Notes: generated by a model not told the origin, from the sequence alone. A stretch of DNA of 64,000 nt from Acidobacteriota bacterium (GCA_029263415.1 JAJCXN010000041.1:205338-269337), one strand, 5' to 3'; shown: positions 42,869 to 52,469, counted from the first letter of the stretch. A program made the numbers and translations.

Positions 42869-44500
42869 ATGGCTGTTCGCATTGTCGCAAAGCTCGATGA
42901 ACTAGAACCACTGACACCGTCCTACGCGCTCGTCGCGGGCGTTGATCTGGTTCTGATTCGCTACCCAGGCGCGGAAGGGGACCAGGTGTCGGCGCTCTAT
43001 GGGCGTTGTCACCACCGGGGCGCGTTGCTCGCCGATGGACACATCGAAGGCCAGAACCTGATCTGTGGCCTACACGGTTGGGACTATCGCTACGACACCG
43101 GGATCAGCGAGTACAACAACAACGAGATGCTCGCCAAGTTCGAGTGCCGGATCGAAGATGTTGACGGTAAGCAGCAAGTGGTGGTTGACGAAGACGAGAT
43201 CGCGGCCTGGGCGATCGAAAACCCGCAGCCCTATGATCGCGACGAGTACCTGGGCCTCTATGCCGACGTTCATGGCGATCCGGCCGAGCCGCACAACAAT
43301 TTGATTCAGCTGCTTGCCCGCGAAGGACTGAGCAAAGTTGGGCATCACGGGCCGAGTTCGGCGATGGGCGTCGATCGCAGAGAGTTGCCTAGCTGGGACG
43401 ACCTGCAACTAGTCACCGGACAGCTGCGCAGGCGGCCCTTGCTGGATGAGGCCGAGGTGGGCACAGATGTCACCATTGGTGTGCGCGCCAAGAAGCCGTT
43501 GCAACTCGACATTCCGTTGTTCGTTTCAGACATGAGTTTTGGAGCGCTCTCACGCGAGGCCAAGGTCGCTCTTGCAACGGGGGCCGAGTTGGCGGGCACC
43601 GGAATTTGCAGCGGCGAAGGCGGCATGCTGCCGGCTGAACAAGCGGCGAATTCGCGCTACTTTTACGAGCTTGCATCCGCTCGATTCGGGTTCTCTTGGG
43701 ACAAGGTGGAGAAGACCCAAGCCTTCCACTTTAAGGGTGGACAGGCTGCGAAGACCGGCACCGGAGGCCACCTCCCAGGGAACAAAGTCACCGCTGAGAT
43801 TGCCGAAGTGCGAGGGCTGCCCCAGGGCGAGACCGCGATCAGTCCTTCTACGTTTCCCGATCTCAAGACAGTCGCCGACTTTCAAGATGTCGCGGCCCAG
43901 GTGCGAGAACACACCGGTGGTATTCCGGTAGGTTTCAAGCTCTCGGCACAACACATTGAGGATGATCTCGACTTCGCACTGGAAGTGGGCGCGGACTACG
44001 TGATCCTCGATGGGCGCGGCGGTGGCACCGGTGCAGCACCTCTCTTGTTTCGCGATCACATCTCAGTCCCGACAGTGCCGGCACTGGCTCGAGCGCGTCG
44101 GCATTTGGACTCGTCGGGCGCGAGTGACGTCACGCTGGTGATTACCGGCGGCCTGCGGGTGCCGGCGGATTTCATCAAGGCGATGGCTCTGGGCGCTGAT
44201 GCCGTTGCGGTTTCGAATTCCGCGCTACAAGCGATCGGCTGTTTGGGAATGCGCGCCTGTCATAGCAATAACTGCCCGGTCGGCATCGCAACCCAAAAGG
44301 ATCATCTGCGCGCACGCTTGATGGTGGAACAGTCGGCCAAGCGTCTACAGAACTTCTTTGAATCGTCGGTTGAACTGATGCAAGTGATGGCGAGAGCGTG
44401 TGGGCACGACCATCTCTCTGGGTTCGTGCACGAAGACTTGGTGGCGTGGAAGAAACACATGGCTGAGCTCACCGGCGTTCGGTTCGGCGGTGTGGCATGA
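42869..44500 (+). CDS. Rieske [2Fe-2S] domain fused to glutamate-synthase-type FMN/3Fe-4S domain
   Basis: 543 residues from ATG 42869, which has AGGAG at ideal distance. Residues ~1-110 are a Rieske domain: C47-x-H49 and C66-x-x-H69 (LICGLHGWDYRYD). Residues ~170-535 are a glutamate synthase central/FMN domain: PLFVSDMSFGALSREAK, GTGICSGEGGMLPAE, KGGQAAKTGTGGHLPGNKV, ILDGRGGGTGAAP, ITGGLRVPADFIKAMALGADAV, and a C458-x5-C464-x4-C469 cluster motif ending CPVGIATQ. There is no N-terminal glutaminase domain, so it is not a complete glutamate synthase. The stop overlaps the next start (ATGA). It probably moves electrons from its Rieske centre to FMN and reduces or oxidises an unknown substrate. 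Confidence 0.9.
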   Translation: MAVRIVAKLDELEPLTPSYALVAGVDLVLIRYPGAEGDQVSALYGRCHHRGALLADGHIEGQNLICGLHGWDYRYDTGISEYNNNEMLAKFECRIEDVDGKQQVVVDEDEIAAWAIENPQPYDRDEYLGLYADVHGDPAEPHNNLIQLLAREGLSKVGHHGPSSAMGVDRRELPSWDDLQLVTGQLRRRPLLDEAEVGTDVTIGVRAKKPLQLDIPLFVSDMSFGALSREAKVALATGAELAGTGICSGEGGMLPAEQAANSRYFYELASARFGFSWDKVEKTQAFHFKGGQAAKTGTGGHLPGNKVTAEIAEVRGLPQGETAISPSTFPDLKTVADFQDVAAQVREHTGGIPVGFKLSAQHIEDDLDFALEVGADYVILDGRGGGTGAAPLLFRDHISVPTVPALARARRHLDSSGASDVTLVITGGLRVPADFIKAMALGADAVAVSNSALQAIGCLGMRACHSNNCPVGIATQKDHLRARLMVEQSAKRLQNFFESSVELMQVMARACGHDHLSGFVHEDLVAWKKHMAELTGVRFGGVA

Positions 44501-46458
44501 GTGGTGAGCAATCAACTTGGTACAAAGTCGCCGAACTCGACGAACTGCCGGAGGGACGAGTCAAGACTGTTACCGCCGACAACAAGTCGATCTGCTTGAC
44601 CCATCACGATGGGCAATACGGCGCTTTGGATAATCACTGCCCTCATCAAGGCGGTCCCTTGGGCGAAGGCTCCATCGAGAAGGGCTACCTACGCTGCCCG
44701 TGGCACGGATGGGACTACTGTCCGCTGACCGGCTCCTCACCAGCGGGGTTCGATGAAACCGTACCCACCTATCCGTTGGAGGTCCGCGACGACGGCATCT
44801 ATGTCTGCTTGGAGGTCGAAGGCGAACACCAACCGACTGTGACCGACGTGATGGTCGAGACGATGGTCAACTGGGGCGTGACGCACTGCTTCGGCATGGT
44901 CGGCCATTCCAACCTGGGGCTCGCAGATGCGCTGAGGCGTGCGCACGAGGCGGGCAAGCTGCACTACATCGGCATCCGTCACGAAGGTGCAGGCGCGTTC
45001 GCAGCGTCCGCATACGGCAAGCTGACCGGCAAGCCGGCTGCGTGTCTGACCATCGCCGGTCCTGGTGCGACCAACCTGCTAACCGGACTGTGGGATGCCA
45101 AGGTCGACCGCGCTCCGATTCTTGCGTTGACCGGGCAGGTCGACACTCAGGTTCTAGGACCGGGCGCTTTTCAGGAGGTAGACCTGCTGTCAGCGTTTTC
45201 GAGCGTGAGCCGCTTCTCTCACGCCGTCTATAGGGATAGCAAACATGTCGAGCTGATGAATTTGGCATGCAAGCACGCGCTCCTAGAACGTGACGTTGCA
45301 CACCTGGTCTTCCCAGACGAGGTCCAAACCGTCCCGGCGGGCGGCGCAGAACCTGGTGGCCCCAAGGGGCGTCTGACGCCGACCGACATCACGCCGCCTG
45401 CCGCGCAAGTCGCCGAAGCGTCCAAGATGTTACGCGCCGCCAAGCGGCCGGTGATCATCGTTGGTCATGGTGCACGGTTCGAGATGGATGGAGTGATGGC
45501 TTTAGCCGAGGAGCTGAACGCTCCGGTGGTCACCACCTTCAAAGCGAAGGGCTTGATTGCCGACGATCATCGGTTGGGTTGTGGAGTCCTTGGGAGATCT
45601 GGCACGCCGATCGCGAGCTGGTTCATGAACGAGAGTGACCTGTTGCTGGTCTTCGGTGCGTCGTTCTCGAATCACACTGGGATCACCAACCACCAGCCGA
45701 TCATCCAGGTCGATTTCGACAAGATGGCACTGGGCAAGTTCCATGCAGTCGATGTTCCGGTGTGGGGCGAGATTGGAGTCACCGCAAGGCTATTGAAGAG
45801 TGCAGTTGATGTTGGCAACGCAGCAACCGACCAATCCGCAGAGGTTGCGGAGCGCTGGGCAATCTGGCGCAAGGAGAAAGAGCGGCGGGTTCGCGATGCA
45901 GGGACAGGGGTCGGTTCTGCGGCTGTGTTCGCGGCGATGAATCGTTGCGTCCCCGCTAATGCCATCATCGCTTGCGACGTTGGCAACAACACTTACTCGT
46001 TTGGTCGCTACTTTGAGTGCAAGCAACACGCCGTACTGATGTCCGGGTACCTGGGCTCGATCGGCTTTGGCTACTCGGCCGCAATGGGTGCTTGGGCTGC
46101 AACTCAGACCGAAGACGAACGCTTCAAGGATCGCCCGGTGATTGCGGTTACCGGCGACGGTGGCTTCGGTCAGTACCTAGCTGAAGTCACGACCGCAGTG
46201 CAGCAGAAGATGAACATCACTCACGTCCTGCTCAACAACAGCGAGCTAGGCAAGATCTCGAAGGAGCAGCGGGCAGTTGAACTACCTGTGTGGATGACCG
46301 AGCTTCACAACCCGAACTTTGCCGAGTTCGTCGCCAACTGTGGTGGTCTGGGGATTCGAGTCAGCAGCGCTGATGAGCTGGACACCGCGCTCGAGGAGGC
46401 GCTGGCCTACGACGGTCCCGCAACGGTCGAGGTGGTGGCCGACGCGCTGCTGATCTGA
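44497..46458 (+). CDS. Rieske [2Fe-2S] domain fused to thiamine-diphosphate-dependent enzyme
   Basis: 653 residues. Residues ~1-108 are a Rieske domain: C48-P-H50 and C67-x-x-H70 (CPWHGWDY). From ~112 on there is a full acetolactate-synthase/pyruvate-oxidase-type enzyme: VMVETMVNWGVTHCFGMVG, the catalytic glutamate E163 in RHEGAGAFAAS, a central cofactor domain (~300-440), and the thiamine-diphosphate motif beginning GDGGFGQ at 553 and closing with NN at ~580. It would decarboxylate a 2-oxoacid, and the fused iron-sulfur domain would accept the electrons one at a time. It is translated with the Rieske/FMN protein. The substrate is not evident; the acetyl or aldehyde product is an inference. 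Confidence 0.9.
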   Translation: MSGEQSTWYKVAELDELPEGRVKTVTADNKSICLTHHDGQYGALDNHCPHQGGPLGEGSIEKGYLRCPWHGWDYCPLTGSSPAGFDETVPTYPLEVRDDGIYVCLEVEGEHQPTVTDVMVETMVNWGVTHCFGMVGHSNLGLADALRRAHEAGKLHYIGIRHEGAGAFAASAYGKLTGKPAACLTIAGPGATNLLTGLWDAKVDRAPILALTGQVDTQVLGPGAFQEVDLLSAFSSVSRFSHAVYRDSKHVELMNLACKHALLERDVAHLVFPDEVQTVPAGGAEPGGPKGRLTPTDITPPAAQVAEASKMLRAAKRPVIIVGHGARFEMDGVMALAEELNAPVVTTFKAKGLIADDHRLGCGVLGRSGTPIASWFMNESDLLLVFGASFSNHTGITNHQPIIQVDFDKMALGKFHAVDVPVWGEIGVTARLLKSAVDVGNAATDQSAEVAERWAIWRKEKERRVRDAGTGVGSAAVFAAMNRCVPANAIIACDVGNNTYSFGRYFECKQHAVLMSGYLGSIGFGYSAAMGAWAATQTEDERFKDRPVIAVTGDGGFGQYLAEVTTAVQQKMNITHVLLNNSELGKISKEQRAVELPVWMTELHNPNFAEFVANCGGLGIRVSSADELDTALEEALAYDGPATVEVVADALLI

Positions 46459-46488
46459 AAATCCCGTGCTGATAGCACGGGATTTTCA
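46456..46488 (+). terminator. perfect 15-bp terminator hairpin containing the stop codon
   Basis: TGAAAATCCCGTGCT (46456-46470) pairs without mismatch with 46474-46488 around the loop GAT. The TGA stop of the thiamine-type enzyme is the first three bases of the stem, and the far arm ends GATTTTCA. Confidence 0.9.
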
Positions 46489-46492
46489 GGTG

Positions 46493-46539
46493 TCACTTGC
46501 TCGCTCCAAGCGCCCTAGCGGGCGCGTCGCGAGGTGAGG
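46493..46539 (+). repeat. dispersed intergenic element, copy A (47-nt core)
   Basis: The core begins TCACTTGCTCGCTCCAAGCG, has the hairpin GCGCCC TAGC GGGCGC (46510-46525) and ends GTCGCGAGGTGAGG. Copies B (52470-52516) and C (53154-53200, minus) have exactly the same length and differ only at position 11 and within the hairpin. It starts five bases after a strong terminator. Confidence 0.88.
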
Positions 46540-46754
46540 ATGGCTGGCTTGAGGTGAGGACTGGTTGGTGGTGAGGTGAGGATGGCTGGTTTGAGGTAAG
46601 GGTGGCTGGTTGGTGGTGAGGTGAGAACGGCTGGCGCGAGGTGGGGCTGGTTGGTGTGAGGTAGGGAATCGCTGGCTCGAAGTGAGGATGGTTGGCGTGA
46701 GGAAGGGAATGGCGGGCGTGAGCTGAGATGGCTGGCGAGAGGTAAGGGATGGCC
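46531..46754 (+). repeat. degenerate tandem array of about eleven ~20-nt units (tail of copy A)
   Basis: The unit is close to GAGGTGAGGATGGCTGGTTT and repeats about eleven times with substitutions and small length changes (19-23 bases). It grows out of the last bases of the core element A. No gene is present. An apparent minus-strand ORF across it is only the translation of the repeat (Pro/Ser/His-rich) and is rejected. The bases from 46755 to 46870 show no further structure. Confidence 0.85.
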
Positions 46755-46879
46755 GCCGGCCGCTGCGACGAATCCACTGATTCTGATTTCCTCCTTCACT
46801 ATGGTGGACGGCCTGCAATGCTGACCTCGCGAGGTCGCGCGGGGCTCTGCACCGCTCGTTAGGGTGTCTTCAGCCCGGC

Positions 46880-46904
46880 GGGATGCGAGCAATGAGCAAG
46901 TGAT
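46880..46904 (-). repeat. partial/divergent copy D of the dispersed element
   Basis: On the minus strand ATCACTTGCTCATTGCTCGC follows directly after the hairpin at the end of the hydrolase gene. The first 11 bases match the element's core; after that it diverges. Confidence 0.5.
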
Positions 46905-46943
46905 GCCGGAAGGCTTAGTACTTTTAGTGCCCGGCATTCCGGC
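46905..46943 (-). terminator. hairpin spanning the end of the alpha/beta hydrolase gene
   Basis: GCCGGAA (minus, 46943-46937) pairs with TTCCGGC (46911-46905); the loop of about 25 bases contains the TAA stop codon at 46924-46926. The helix is weaker than the other three terminators of this region. Confidence 0.5.
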
Positions 46944-47871
46944 GTACAGCGTCCGCGATTTGGTCCCACAGCTCTTCGGGCAAGTCGTGGCCCATGCCAG
47001 GGATCATCATCAGTTCGGCGTTTGGGATCGCTTCTGCAGTGTCGATGCCGCCGGTTGGTGGGACTAGCCCATCGGCGTCGCCGTGAATCACCAGGGTGGG
47101 AGTAGTTACCGAGGCAAGGGCGGGTTTGCGGTTACCGTGAGCGAGGATGGCAGCCAACTGTCGAGAGAAGCCCTTGGGCGAAACTCCGCGCTCGAAGGCG
47201 AGTCGTGCTCGTTCGCGGACGTTGTTTTCGTCGTAGCGAAACCCGGGACTGCCGATGGTGCGCCAAACCGAGACTGCGTGTTCGGCGTAGCCATCGACAT
47301 CCCAGGGTGCTGGCGCGATCAACGCTGCTTGGACCGTGGCGTTGGCTGGGGGCAGTGCTGGGTTGCCGGTGGACGACATGATCGAGACCAGTGATCGGAT
47401 TCTCTGTGGGTGCCTGATTGCGACCGTTTGCGCAATCATGCCGCCCATGGACGCGCCACACACATGGGCGCTTTGGTATCCGAGTGCCTCGATGATGCCG
47501 ACCGTGTCGTCGGCCATGTGGTCGAGCGTGTAGGGCGCTAGTACAGCCTTTCCGCGCGCCAGCGCCGCTAGGCTTTCGAGCACGCTCGGTGTTTCCAGGT
47601 CGTCCATCTTGGTTGATTCGCCGACATCGCGATTGTCGAAACGAACAACGTCGAAGCCGCGTTCAACCAACGCCCTGCACAGTCCGTCAGGCCAGAAGAT
47701 GCGTTGGGCGCCGATACCCATCACCAGGAACAACGGATCGCCTTCGCCGAGTGCCGGTGAACGACTGAAGGTGTCGTAAGCGAAATCCAGTTGGTTGGCG
47801 CGAACCCGGTCGCCGATGCTGCTGTGGATGACGGTGGTGGCGGAGCTGTCGACTGCAGAAGTGGAGTTCAT
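46924..47871 (-). CDS. alpha/beta hydrolase
   Basis: 315 residues. LFLVMGIGAQRIFWPDGLCRALVERGFDVVRFDNRDVGES gives the oxyanion region and the typical DNRDxGxS, followed by the nucleophile in VCGASMGGMIAQTVAI, the acid in LVIHGDADGLVPPTGG and the histidine in IPGMGHDLPEE. This type is close to aclacinomycin methylesterase/esterase-like hydrolases. The start codon overlaps the stop of the large kinase/M23/aminotransferase gene by four bases, so both are translated from one message. No signal peptide is present; it should be cytoplasmic. The substrate is unknown. Confidence 0.88.
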   Translation of the reverse strand: MNSTSAVDSSATTVIHSSIGDRVRANQLDFAYDTFSRSPALGEGDPLFLVMGIGAQRIFWPDGLCRALVERGFDVVRFDNRDVGESTKMDDLETPSVLESLAALARGKAVLAPYTLDHMADDTVGIIEALGYQSAHVCGASMGGMIAQTVAIRHPQRIRSLVSIMSSTGNPALPPANATVQAALIAPAPWDVDGYAEHAVSVWRTIGSPGFRYDENNVRERARLAFERGVSPKGFSRQLAAILAHGNRKPALASVTTPTLVIHGDADGLVPPTGGIDTAEAIPNAELMMIPGMGHDLPEELWDQIADAVRRNAGH

Positions 47872-50800
47872 CGAGGCATGGTAGCCCGAGGATCGATGAT
47901 GCGGAAGAAGTTTTCCAGCTCGCCCAAGGTGTCGTCGATGTCGTGGCGTTCGATCACCATCGGCGGTTTGATTTTGATGACGTTGTGATCCGGGCCATCG
48001 GTGCTCAGGAGGAAGCCGCGCTCACGCATCCATTGCACAAGATAGGACGCAAGCTGCGGGTCGGGTATGCGGGTGGTGCGGTCCTGCACCAGTTCGAACC
48101 CCAAGAAGAGGCCTCGGCCCCGCACGTGGCCGATGCTCGAAGCGAACGTTGCGATCTGTCCGAGCCCGTCCTTGAAGTGCGCTCCCAGTTCTAGCGCGCG
48201 CTGTTGTAGCTCTTCGGTCTCGATCACATCGAGCACGGCAAGACCTACCGCGCACGAGACCGGGTTGCCGCCATAGGTATTGAAGTACTCCATGCCGTTG
48301 GCAAAGGCCGATGCCAGCTTGCGCGTGGTGATCACTGCCGCAAGCGGATGTCCATTGCCGATGGGCTTGCCCAAGGTGACGATGTCGGGGGTCACGCCGT
48401 GTGACTCGAATCCCCAAAAGTGGGACCCGGTACGCCCAAAGCCGACCTGGACTTCGTCCGCCATGGCGACGCCGCCGGTCGCTCTCACTGCTTCGTAGGC
48501 CTGGGCCAGGTAGCCTGAAGGAAGTTCGATCTGGCCACCACACGAGAGGATCGATTCGCCAATGAAGGCGGCGACAGTGTGTTCCTCGGTGACTCTTCGC
48601 ACCTCCCGCGCGTAGAGGTCGGCCGCATCCTGGTCACGGTGCAGGCCGCGGTAGGTGTCGGGCATCGAAACCTTGAAGACGTCCGCAGGGGTGCCCGAGC
48701 CGCCCGGTCCGTCGTGCTTGTAGGGGCTCACCGCGATCGCCGATGTCACGTTGCCGTGGTAGGCACCGTCCATGCAGATCACCGAGGAGCGACCTGTGGC
48801 CGTGCGCGCGATACGCAGAGCTAGATCGTTCGCTTCGCTACCTGAGTTGACGAGAAAACAGACCTCGAGCGGATCACCGTCGATCGGTTCAGGCATGGTC
48901 GCCAGCAGACGCTCCGCGTAGTCCACAATGTTGCGGTGTAAGTAGCGACTGTTGGTATTGAGCGCAGCTGCTTGTCGCGCGATCGCTGCGACCACAGTTG
49001 GGTTGCAGTGACCAACATGGCTGACGTTGTTTACCAAGTCGAGGTAACAGTGCCCGTTGCGTTCGTAGAGATACTGACCGCGACCAAGTGAGATATCGAG
49101 CGGCCGGTGGTAAGACAATGAGAGGGACGGCGCCAGCACGCTTTTCCGGCGTTCTTCGAGTTCCGTGGATTCGCTGAAGTGGTCCCGACTTGCTGGATCG
49201 TCCCAGCGAAGCAAGAGGTTGGGATCTGGGCACGCCTGCTTCCAGATGCCGAGTTGGCTGGCCTCGGCGACGCCAGGGTAGTTGCCTTGCAGGCCGAGGT
49301 CATCGAGGATGATCTGAAAGTGCAAGTGCGGCGTCCAGCCGCCGTTGACTCGAGCGGTGCCGAGCTCTGCGAGTTTCTCTCCGGCTGCGAAGGTTTGCCC
49401 CACTTCGAGCCCCTCGAGCGAGGCTCGACTCAGGTGCCCATAGAGAGTCAAGAAGCGTCGGTCCTCGAGTGTGTGCTCAAGCAGGATGGTTGGGCCGTAG
49501 TCGTTGTTGAAGGCGTTGTCGGCGAAGGAATGAACAATGCCAGCGAGAGGCGCATAGATGGGAGTTGTGGGAGGAGCGAACAGATCCACGCCGATGTGCA
49601 CCGTGCGAGGCTCGACGGCTTGTGCGCCGGCGACGCCCCGAAACTGAGCGCCGACATAGAGCGCTCTCGGTTCGGCAAAACGGCCCCAGCCAACCGCTTC
49701 ACCGGCGCGCAGAGCTTCAGGCCGATCCACGGAGTAGCCAAGCGCTGCCGATACCTCTTGAGTGAGGGCTGCCTCGTTGGCGGAGTCGTAACCAACGAGG
49801 GTAGTGCTGTCGAAGCTCAGATCGATGAGTTGGTAGTCGCGGTGCTCAGCAGCTATCACCGGCGCGACTGGAAGTTGGGCGATGGCGGTTGTCAAGTTCG
49901 CTGCTCCCGGGACCGGTTCCAGGCCGCAGGCATAACGCAGGCGCCATTCGATCCGCCTGAGCTTGGCGCGCCTCTCGGCCGCTGTGTCGGTCGTTGACAC
50001 GAACCGTCGCAGAGTGCGCCAAGCATCGGTCTCGCTGATCGAGCGGTAGGAATCGCTGGTCGTTTGTTGGCGGTTCTTAGCGCTGGCCGATGCCGACACT
50101 GCTAGGCGTAAGAGTGCCTTTGGGAATAGTGCTTGAATCTCAGCGTCGCTCAACCGGTGCTCATCGTTGTATGCCGCCACTAGAGGCAGGACCAATCCGA
50201 CGGGATCGTCAGCGTGCTCGCGGCTATTGCCGAACATCGCGTACGCTGTAGCAATAGCAATCTCATTGACGGTACTGCTGCGATGCAGATCGCCAAAGTC
50301 GATAAGGCCGGTGATGCGATTCGGTTCGAAACCAGCGTATGGACCTTGGTCATCGGCTGGTGGGTAGCCAACGAGAATGTTGTAGTCGTTGGCGTCACCG
50401 TGGATTACGGAGCGGGGGAGAGGCGCAAGCGTGCACAGACGATGGTCGTGATCGGCAACGACAGCATCGACGATGCACAGTTGGTCGTCAGTCAGCGCGT
50501 CGCGTCGTTCGTTGATCATTTGGGTGCCGTTGTCGAGGTCCCAAACCTCGCAGGAGCTAAGCGTGGTTGGCTCAAAGCCTTGAAGAGCTCGAGTGAGGGT
50601 GCCCAGAGCGCGTCCAAGGTGGCCCATCAGTTCGGACGTATGGATCGTTCCAGCGAGAGTTTGGCCTGGCAAGAACGCGAGCGCGCGGGCTGCGCATGGT
50701 TGACCTTGATCATCATCGACGGCGACGATCCTGGAGCCTGAGGAGGTCGCGAGCACTTCTGGGACTGGTACGCCAGCACTGATGGCTCGATCCATCGCGT

Positions 50801-51017
50801 CAGTCTCGGTCTCGATCGTCGTCCCAGCCGCGACTCTTGAACCTTCCGACAGCAGGCGCACCTTGAGCACGAACTGCCTGCCGCTAGCCCGACTGGTCAT
50901 CAATGCGTTGATGTCGCTGTATCCAGCCAGCCGGTTGGTCAAGCTGGCTCCCTTGTCCCAGTGGTGCGCGAGTTGCTCCAGGTTTTGCTCAGAAATCTGC
51001 GGTCGTGCGCTGGTCAT
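47868..51017 (-). CDS. three-domain fusion: APH-type kinase, M23 peptidase-like domain, class-III aminotransferase/phospho-lyase
   Basis: 1049 residues. Residues ~10-345 form an aminoglycoside/choline-kinase-type fold with [12 protein letters not shown] (catalytic loop, D~204) and [13 protein letters not shown] (metal site). Residues ~440-600 are an M23/LytM-like module: [20 protein letters not shown] and [10 protein letters not shown], which keep the zinc ligand pattern. Residues ~610-1049 are a class-III PLP enzyme with [31 protein letters not shown] and the PLP lysine in [11 protein letters not shown] (~882). Kinase plus class-III PLP enzyme matches hydroxylysine or ethanolamine kinase fused with the matching phospho-lyase, which phosphorylates an amino alcohol and then eliminates phosphate and ammonia. 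The M23 insert is odd in a protein without a signal peptide. Confidence 0.85.
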   Translation of the reverse strand: MTSARPQISEQNLEQLAHHWDKGASLTNRLAGYSDINALMTSRASGRQFVLKVRLLSEGSRVAAGTTIETETDAMDRAISAGVPVPEVLATSSGSRIVAVDDDQGQPCAARALAFLPGQTLAGTIHTSELMGHLGRALGTLTRALQGFEPTTLSSCEVWDLDNGTQMINERRDALTDDQLCIVDAVVADHDHRLCTLAPLPRSVIHGDANDYNILVGYPPADDQGPYAGFEPNRITGLIDFGDLHRSSTVNEIAIATAYAMFGNSREHADDPVGLVLPLVAAYNDEHRLSDAEIQALFPKALLRLAVSASASAKNRQQTTSDSYRSISETDAWRTLRRFVSTTDTAAERRAKLRRIEWRLRYACGLEPVPGAANLTTAIAQLPVAPVIAAEHRDYQLIDLSFDSTTLVGYDSANEAALTQEVSAALGYSVDRPEALRAGEAVGWGRFAEPRALYVGAQFRGVAGAQAVEPRTVHIGVDLFAPPTTPIYAPLAGIVHSFADNAFNNDYGPTILLEHTLEDRRFLTLYGHLSRASLEGLEVGQTFAAGEKLAELGTARVNGGWTPHLHFQIILDDLGLQGNYPGVAEASQLGIWKQACPDPNLLLRWDDPASRDHFSESTELEERRKSVLAPSLSLSYHRPLDISLGRGQYLYERNGHCYLDLVNNVSHVGHCNPTVVAAIARQAAALNTNSRYLHRNIVDYAERLLATMPEPIDGDPLEVCFLVNSGSEANDLALRIARTATGRSSVICMDGAYHGNVTSAIAVSPYKHDGPGGSGTPADVFKVSMPDTYRGLHRDQDAADLYAREVRRVTEEHTVAAFIGESILSCGGQIELPSGYLAQAYEAVRATGGVAMADEVQVGFGRTGSHFWGFESHGVTPDIVTLGKPIGNGHPLAAVITTRKLASAFANGMEYFNTYGGNPVSCAVGLAVLDVIETEELQQRALELGAHFKDGLGQIATFASSIGHVRGRGLFLGFELVQDRTTRIPDPQLASYLVQWMRERGFLLSTDGPDHNVIKIKPPMVIERHDIDDTLGELENFFRIIDPRATMPR

Positions 51018-51226
51018 GGTTCGATAAGGCCCGTTGATGATCGAAGTGGATCGATGATGTGGGCCAGAAGGCTATGCCGGATTGGCGCCCGTAAGGAACA
51101 CGAGATAGGGTATGCGCAGGCAACCATCCGACCGTTCGGTAGGTTCTTGGAATCGGCCTTGCTTCGAAGGCGCCGGATACAGTTCTCTATCGACCACTAC
51201 ATCGCTATCACGACGCAAGGAGTCTT

Positions 51227-52417
51227 TTGACCATCATGAGAGAAGCAGTCATCGTTTCAACCGCTCGGACCCCGATTGGTAAGGCCTATCGCGGCTCTTT
51301 CAACAATCTCGAATCGCCAACTCTCGCCAGCAATGCAATCAAGGCGGCAGTGGAGCGCTCGGGCGTAGACCCCATGGAAATTGACGACTGCATCATGGGC
51401 GCTGCGATGCAGCAGGGCTCTCAGGGGGGCAACGTTGCGCGTCAATGCGCTGTGCGCTCCGGCCTGCCGGTCGAGGTTGCTGGCATGACCATCGATCGCC
51501 AATGCTCTTCAGGCTTGATGAGCATTGCGACCGCGGCCAAGCAGATCATGGTGGACGGCATGCAGGTCTGCGTCGCGGGCGGTGTCGAGTCGATCAGCTT
51601 GGTGCAGAACGACAAGATGAACACCTTCCGCATGGGCGATCCATGGATCAAAGAAAACAAGCCTGAGCTATACATGGCGATGATCGATACCGCTGAAGTT
51701 GTGGCCAAGCGCTACGGCGTTTCTCGCGAAGATCAAGACGCCTATGGCCTGCTCTCTCAACAGCGCACAGCTGCTGGCCAGGAGTCGGGTAAGTTCGCCG
51801 ATGAGATCGTCGCGGTCAAGGCCCAGCAAGGCATCCTCAACAAAGAAACCGGCGAGATCACCTACAAAGAGGTCGAGCTCAGCCAAGACGAAGGCAACCG
51901 ACCCAGCACCACCGCTGAAGGCCTAGCAGGCCTCAAGCCAGTGCGTGAGGGGGGAGTCATCACCGCAGGCAACGCCAGCCAACTTTCCGATGGCGCGTCC
52001 GCTTCGGTGTTGATGGACTCGAAGCTCGCTGAACAGCGTGGTCTCGAGCCGCTGGGTATCTATCGCGGTATGGCTGTTGCTGGAAATGAGCCTGATGAGA
52101 TGGGCATCGGTCCGGTCTTCGCAGTGCCAAAACTGCTGGAACGCAACGGCCTCAAAGTGGATGACATTGACCTGTGGGAGCTCAACGAAGCTTTCGCCGT
52201 GCAGGTACTCTACTGTCGCGATCGCCTGGGCATCCCAGACGAGCGATTGAATGTGAATGGCGGCGCCATCTCCATTGGCCACCCCTACGGCATGAGCGGC
52301 GCCCGCATGGTCGGCCACGCCCTCATCGAAGGCAAGCGTCGCGGTGCTAAGAACGTCGTCGTCACCATGTGCGTCGGCGGCGGTATGGGTGCAGCGGGGC
52401 TGTTCGAGGTCTGCTGA
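51227..52417 (+). CDS. acetyl-CoA C-acyltransferase (thiolase)
   Basis: 396 residues. The active-site cysteine lies in [12 protein letters not shown] (~90), [13 protein letters not shown] and [17 protein letters not shown] carry the histidine, and [15 protein letters not shown] carries the second cysteine. It condenses or cleaves acyl-CoA, for example acetoacetyl-CoA or beta-ketoacyl-CoA in fatty acid oxidation. AAGGAG precedes a TTG (51227) at short spacing and an ATG nine bases later (51236); either can be the start. It is divergent from the kinase/aminotransferase fusion across a 209-base gap. Confidence 0.9.
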   Translation: MTIMREAVIVSTARTPIGKAYRGSFNNLESPTLASNAIKAAVERSGVDPMEIDDCIMGAAMQQGSQGGNVARQCAVRSGLPVEVAGMTIDRQCSSGLMSIATAAKQIMVDGMQVCVAGGVESISLVQNDKMNTFRMGDPWIKENKPELYMAMIDTAEVVAKRYGVSREDQDAYGLLSQQRTAAGQESGKFADEIVAVKAQQGILNKETGEITYKEVELSQDEGNRPSTTAEGLAGLKPVREGGVITAGNASQLSDGASASVLMDSKLAEQRGLEPLGIYRGMAVAGNEPDEMGIGPVFAVPKLLERNGLKVDDIDLWELNEAFAVQVLYCRDRLGIPDERLNVNGGAISIGHPYGMSGARMVGHALIEGKRRGAKNVVVTMCVGGGMGAAGLFEVC

Positions 52418-52430
52418 ATTTTCCGTGATG

Positions 52431-52465
52431 TAGAGATGTCCGTGATGAAATCACGGACATCTCTA
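52431..52465 (+). terminator. perfect 16-bp terminator hairpin after the thiolase gene
   Basis: TAGAGATGTCCGTGAT (52431-52446) pairs exactly with 52450-52465 around the loop GAA, 13 bases after the thiolase stop. The dispersed element B follows five bases later. Confidence 0.9.
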
Positions 52466-52469
52466 TCCA

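Noticed and set aside
42619-42882. N-terminal extension of the first Rieske-operon membrane protein
   Set aside because: It runs across the divergent promoter region and the start of the Rieske/FMN gene; the ATG at 42618 gives a compact membrane protein.
46531-46754. CRISPR array
   Set aside because: The units are degenerate and contiguous, without spacers of equal length, and there are no cas genes nearby.
46493-46777. Minus-strand ORF of Pro/Ser/His-rich repeats
   Set aside because: It is the translation of the GAGGTGAGG tandem array; no start context, and the repeat phase does not follow codons.
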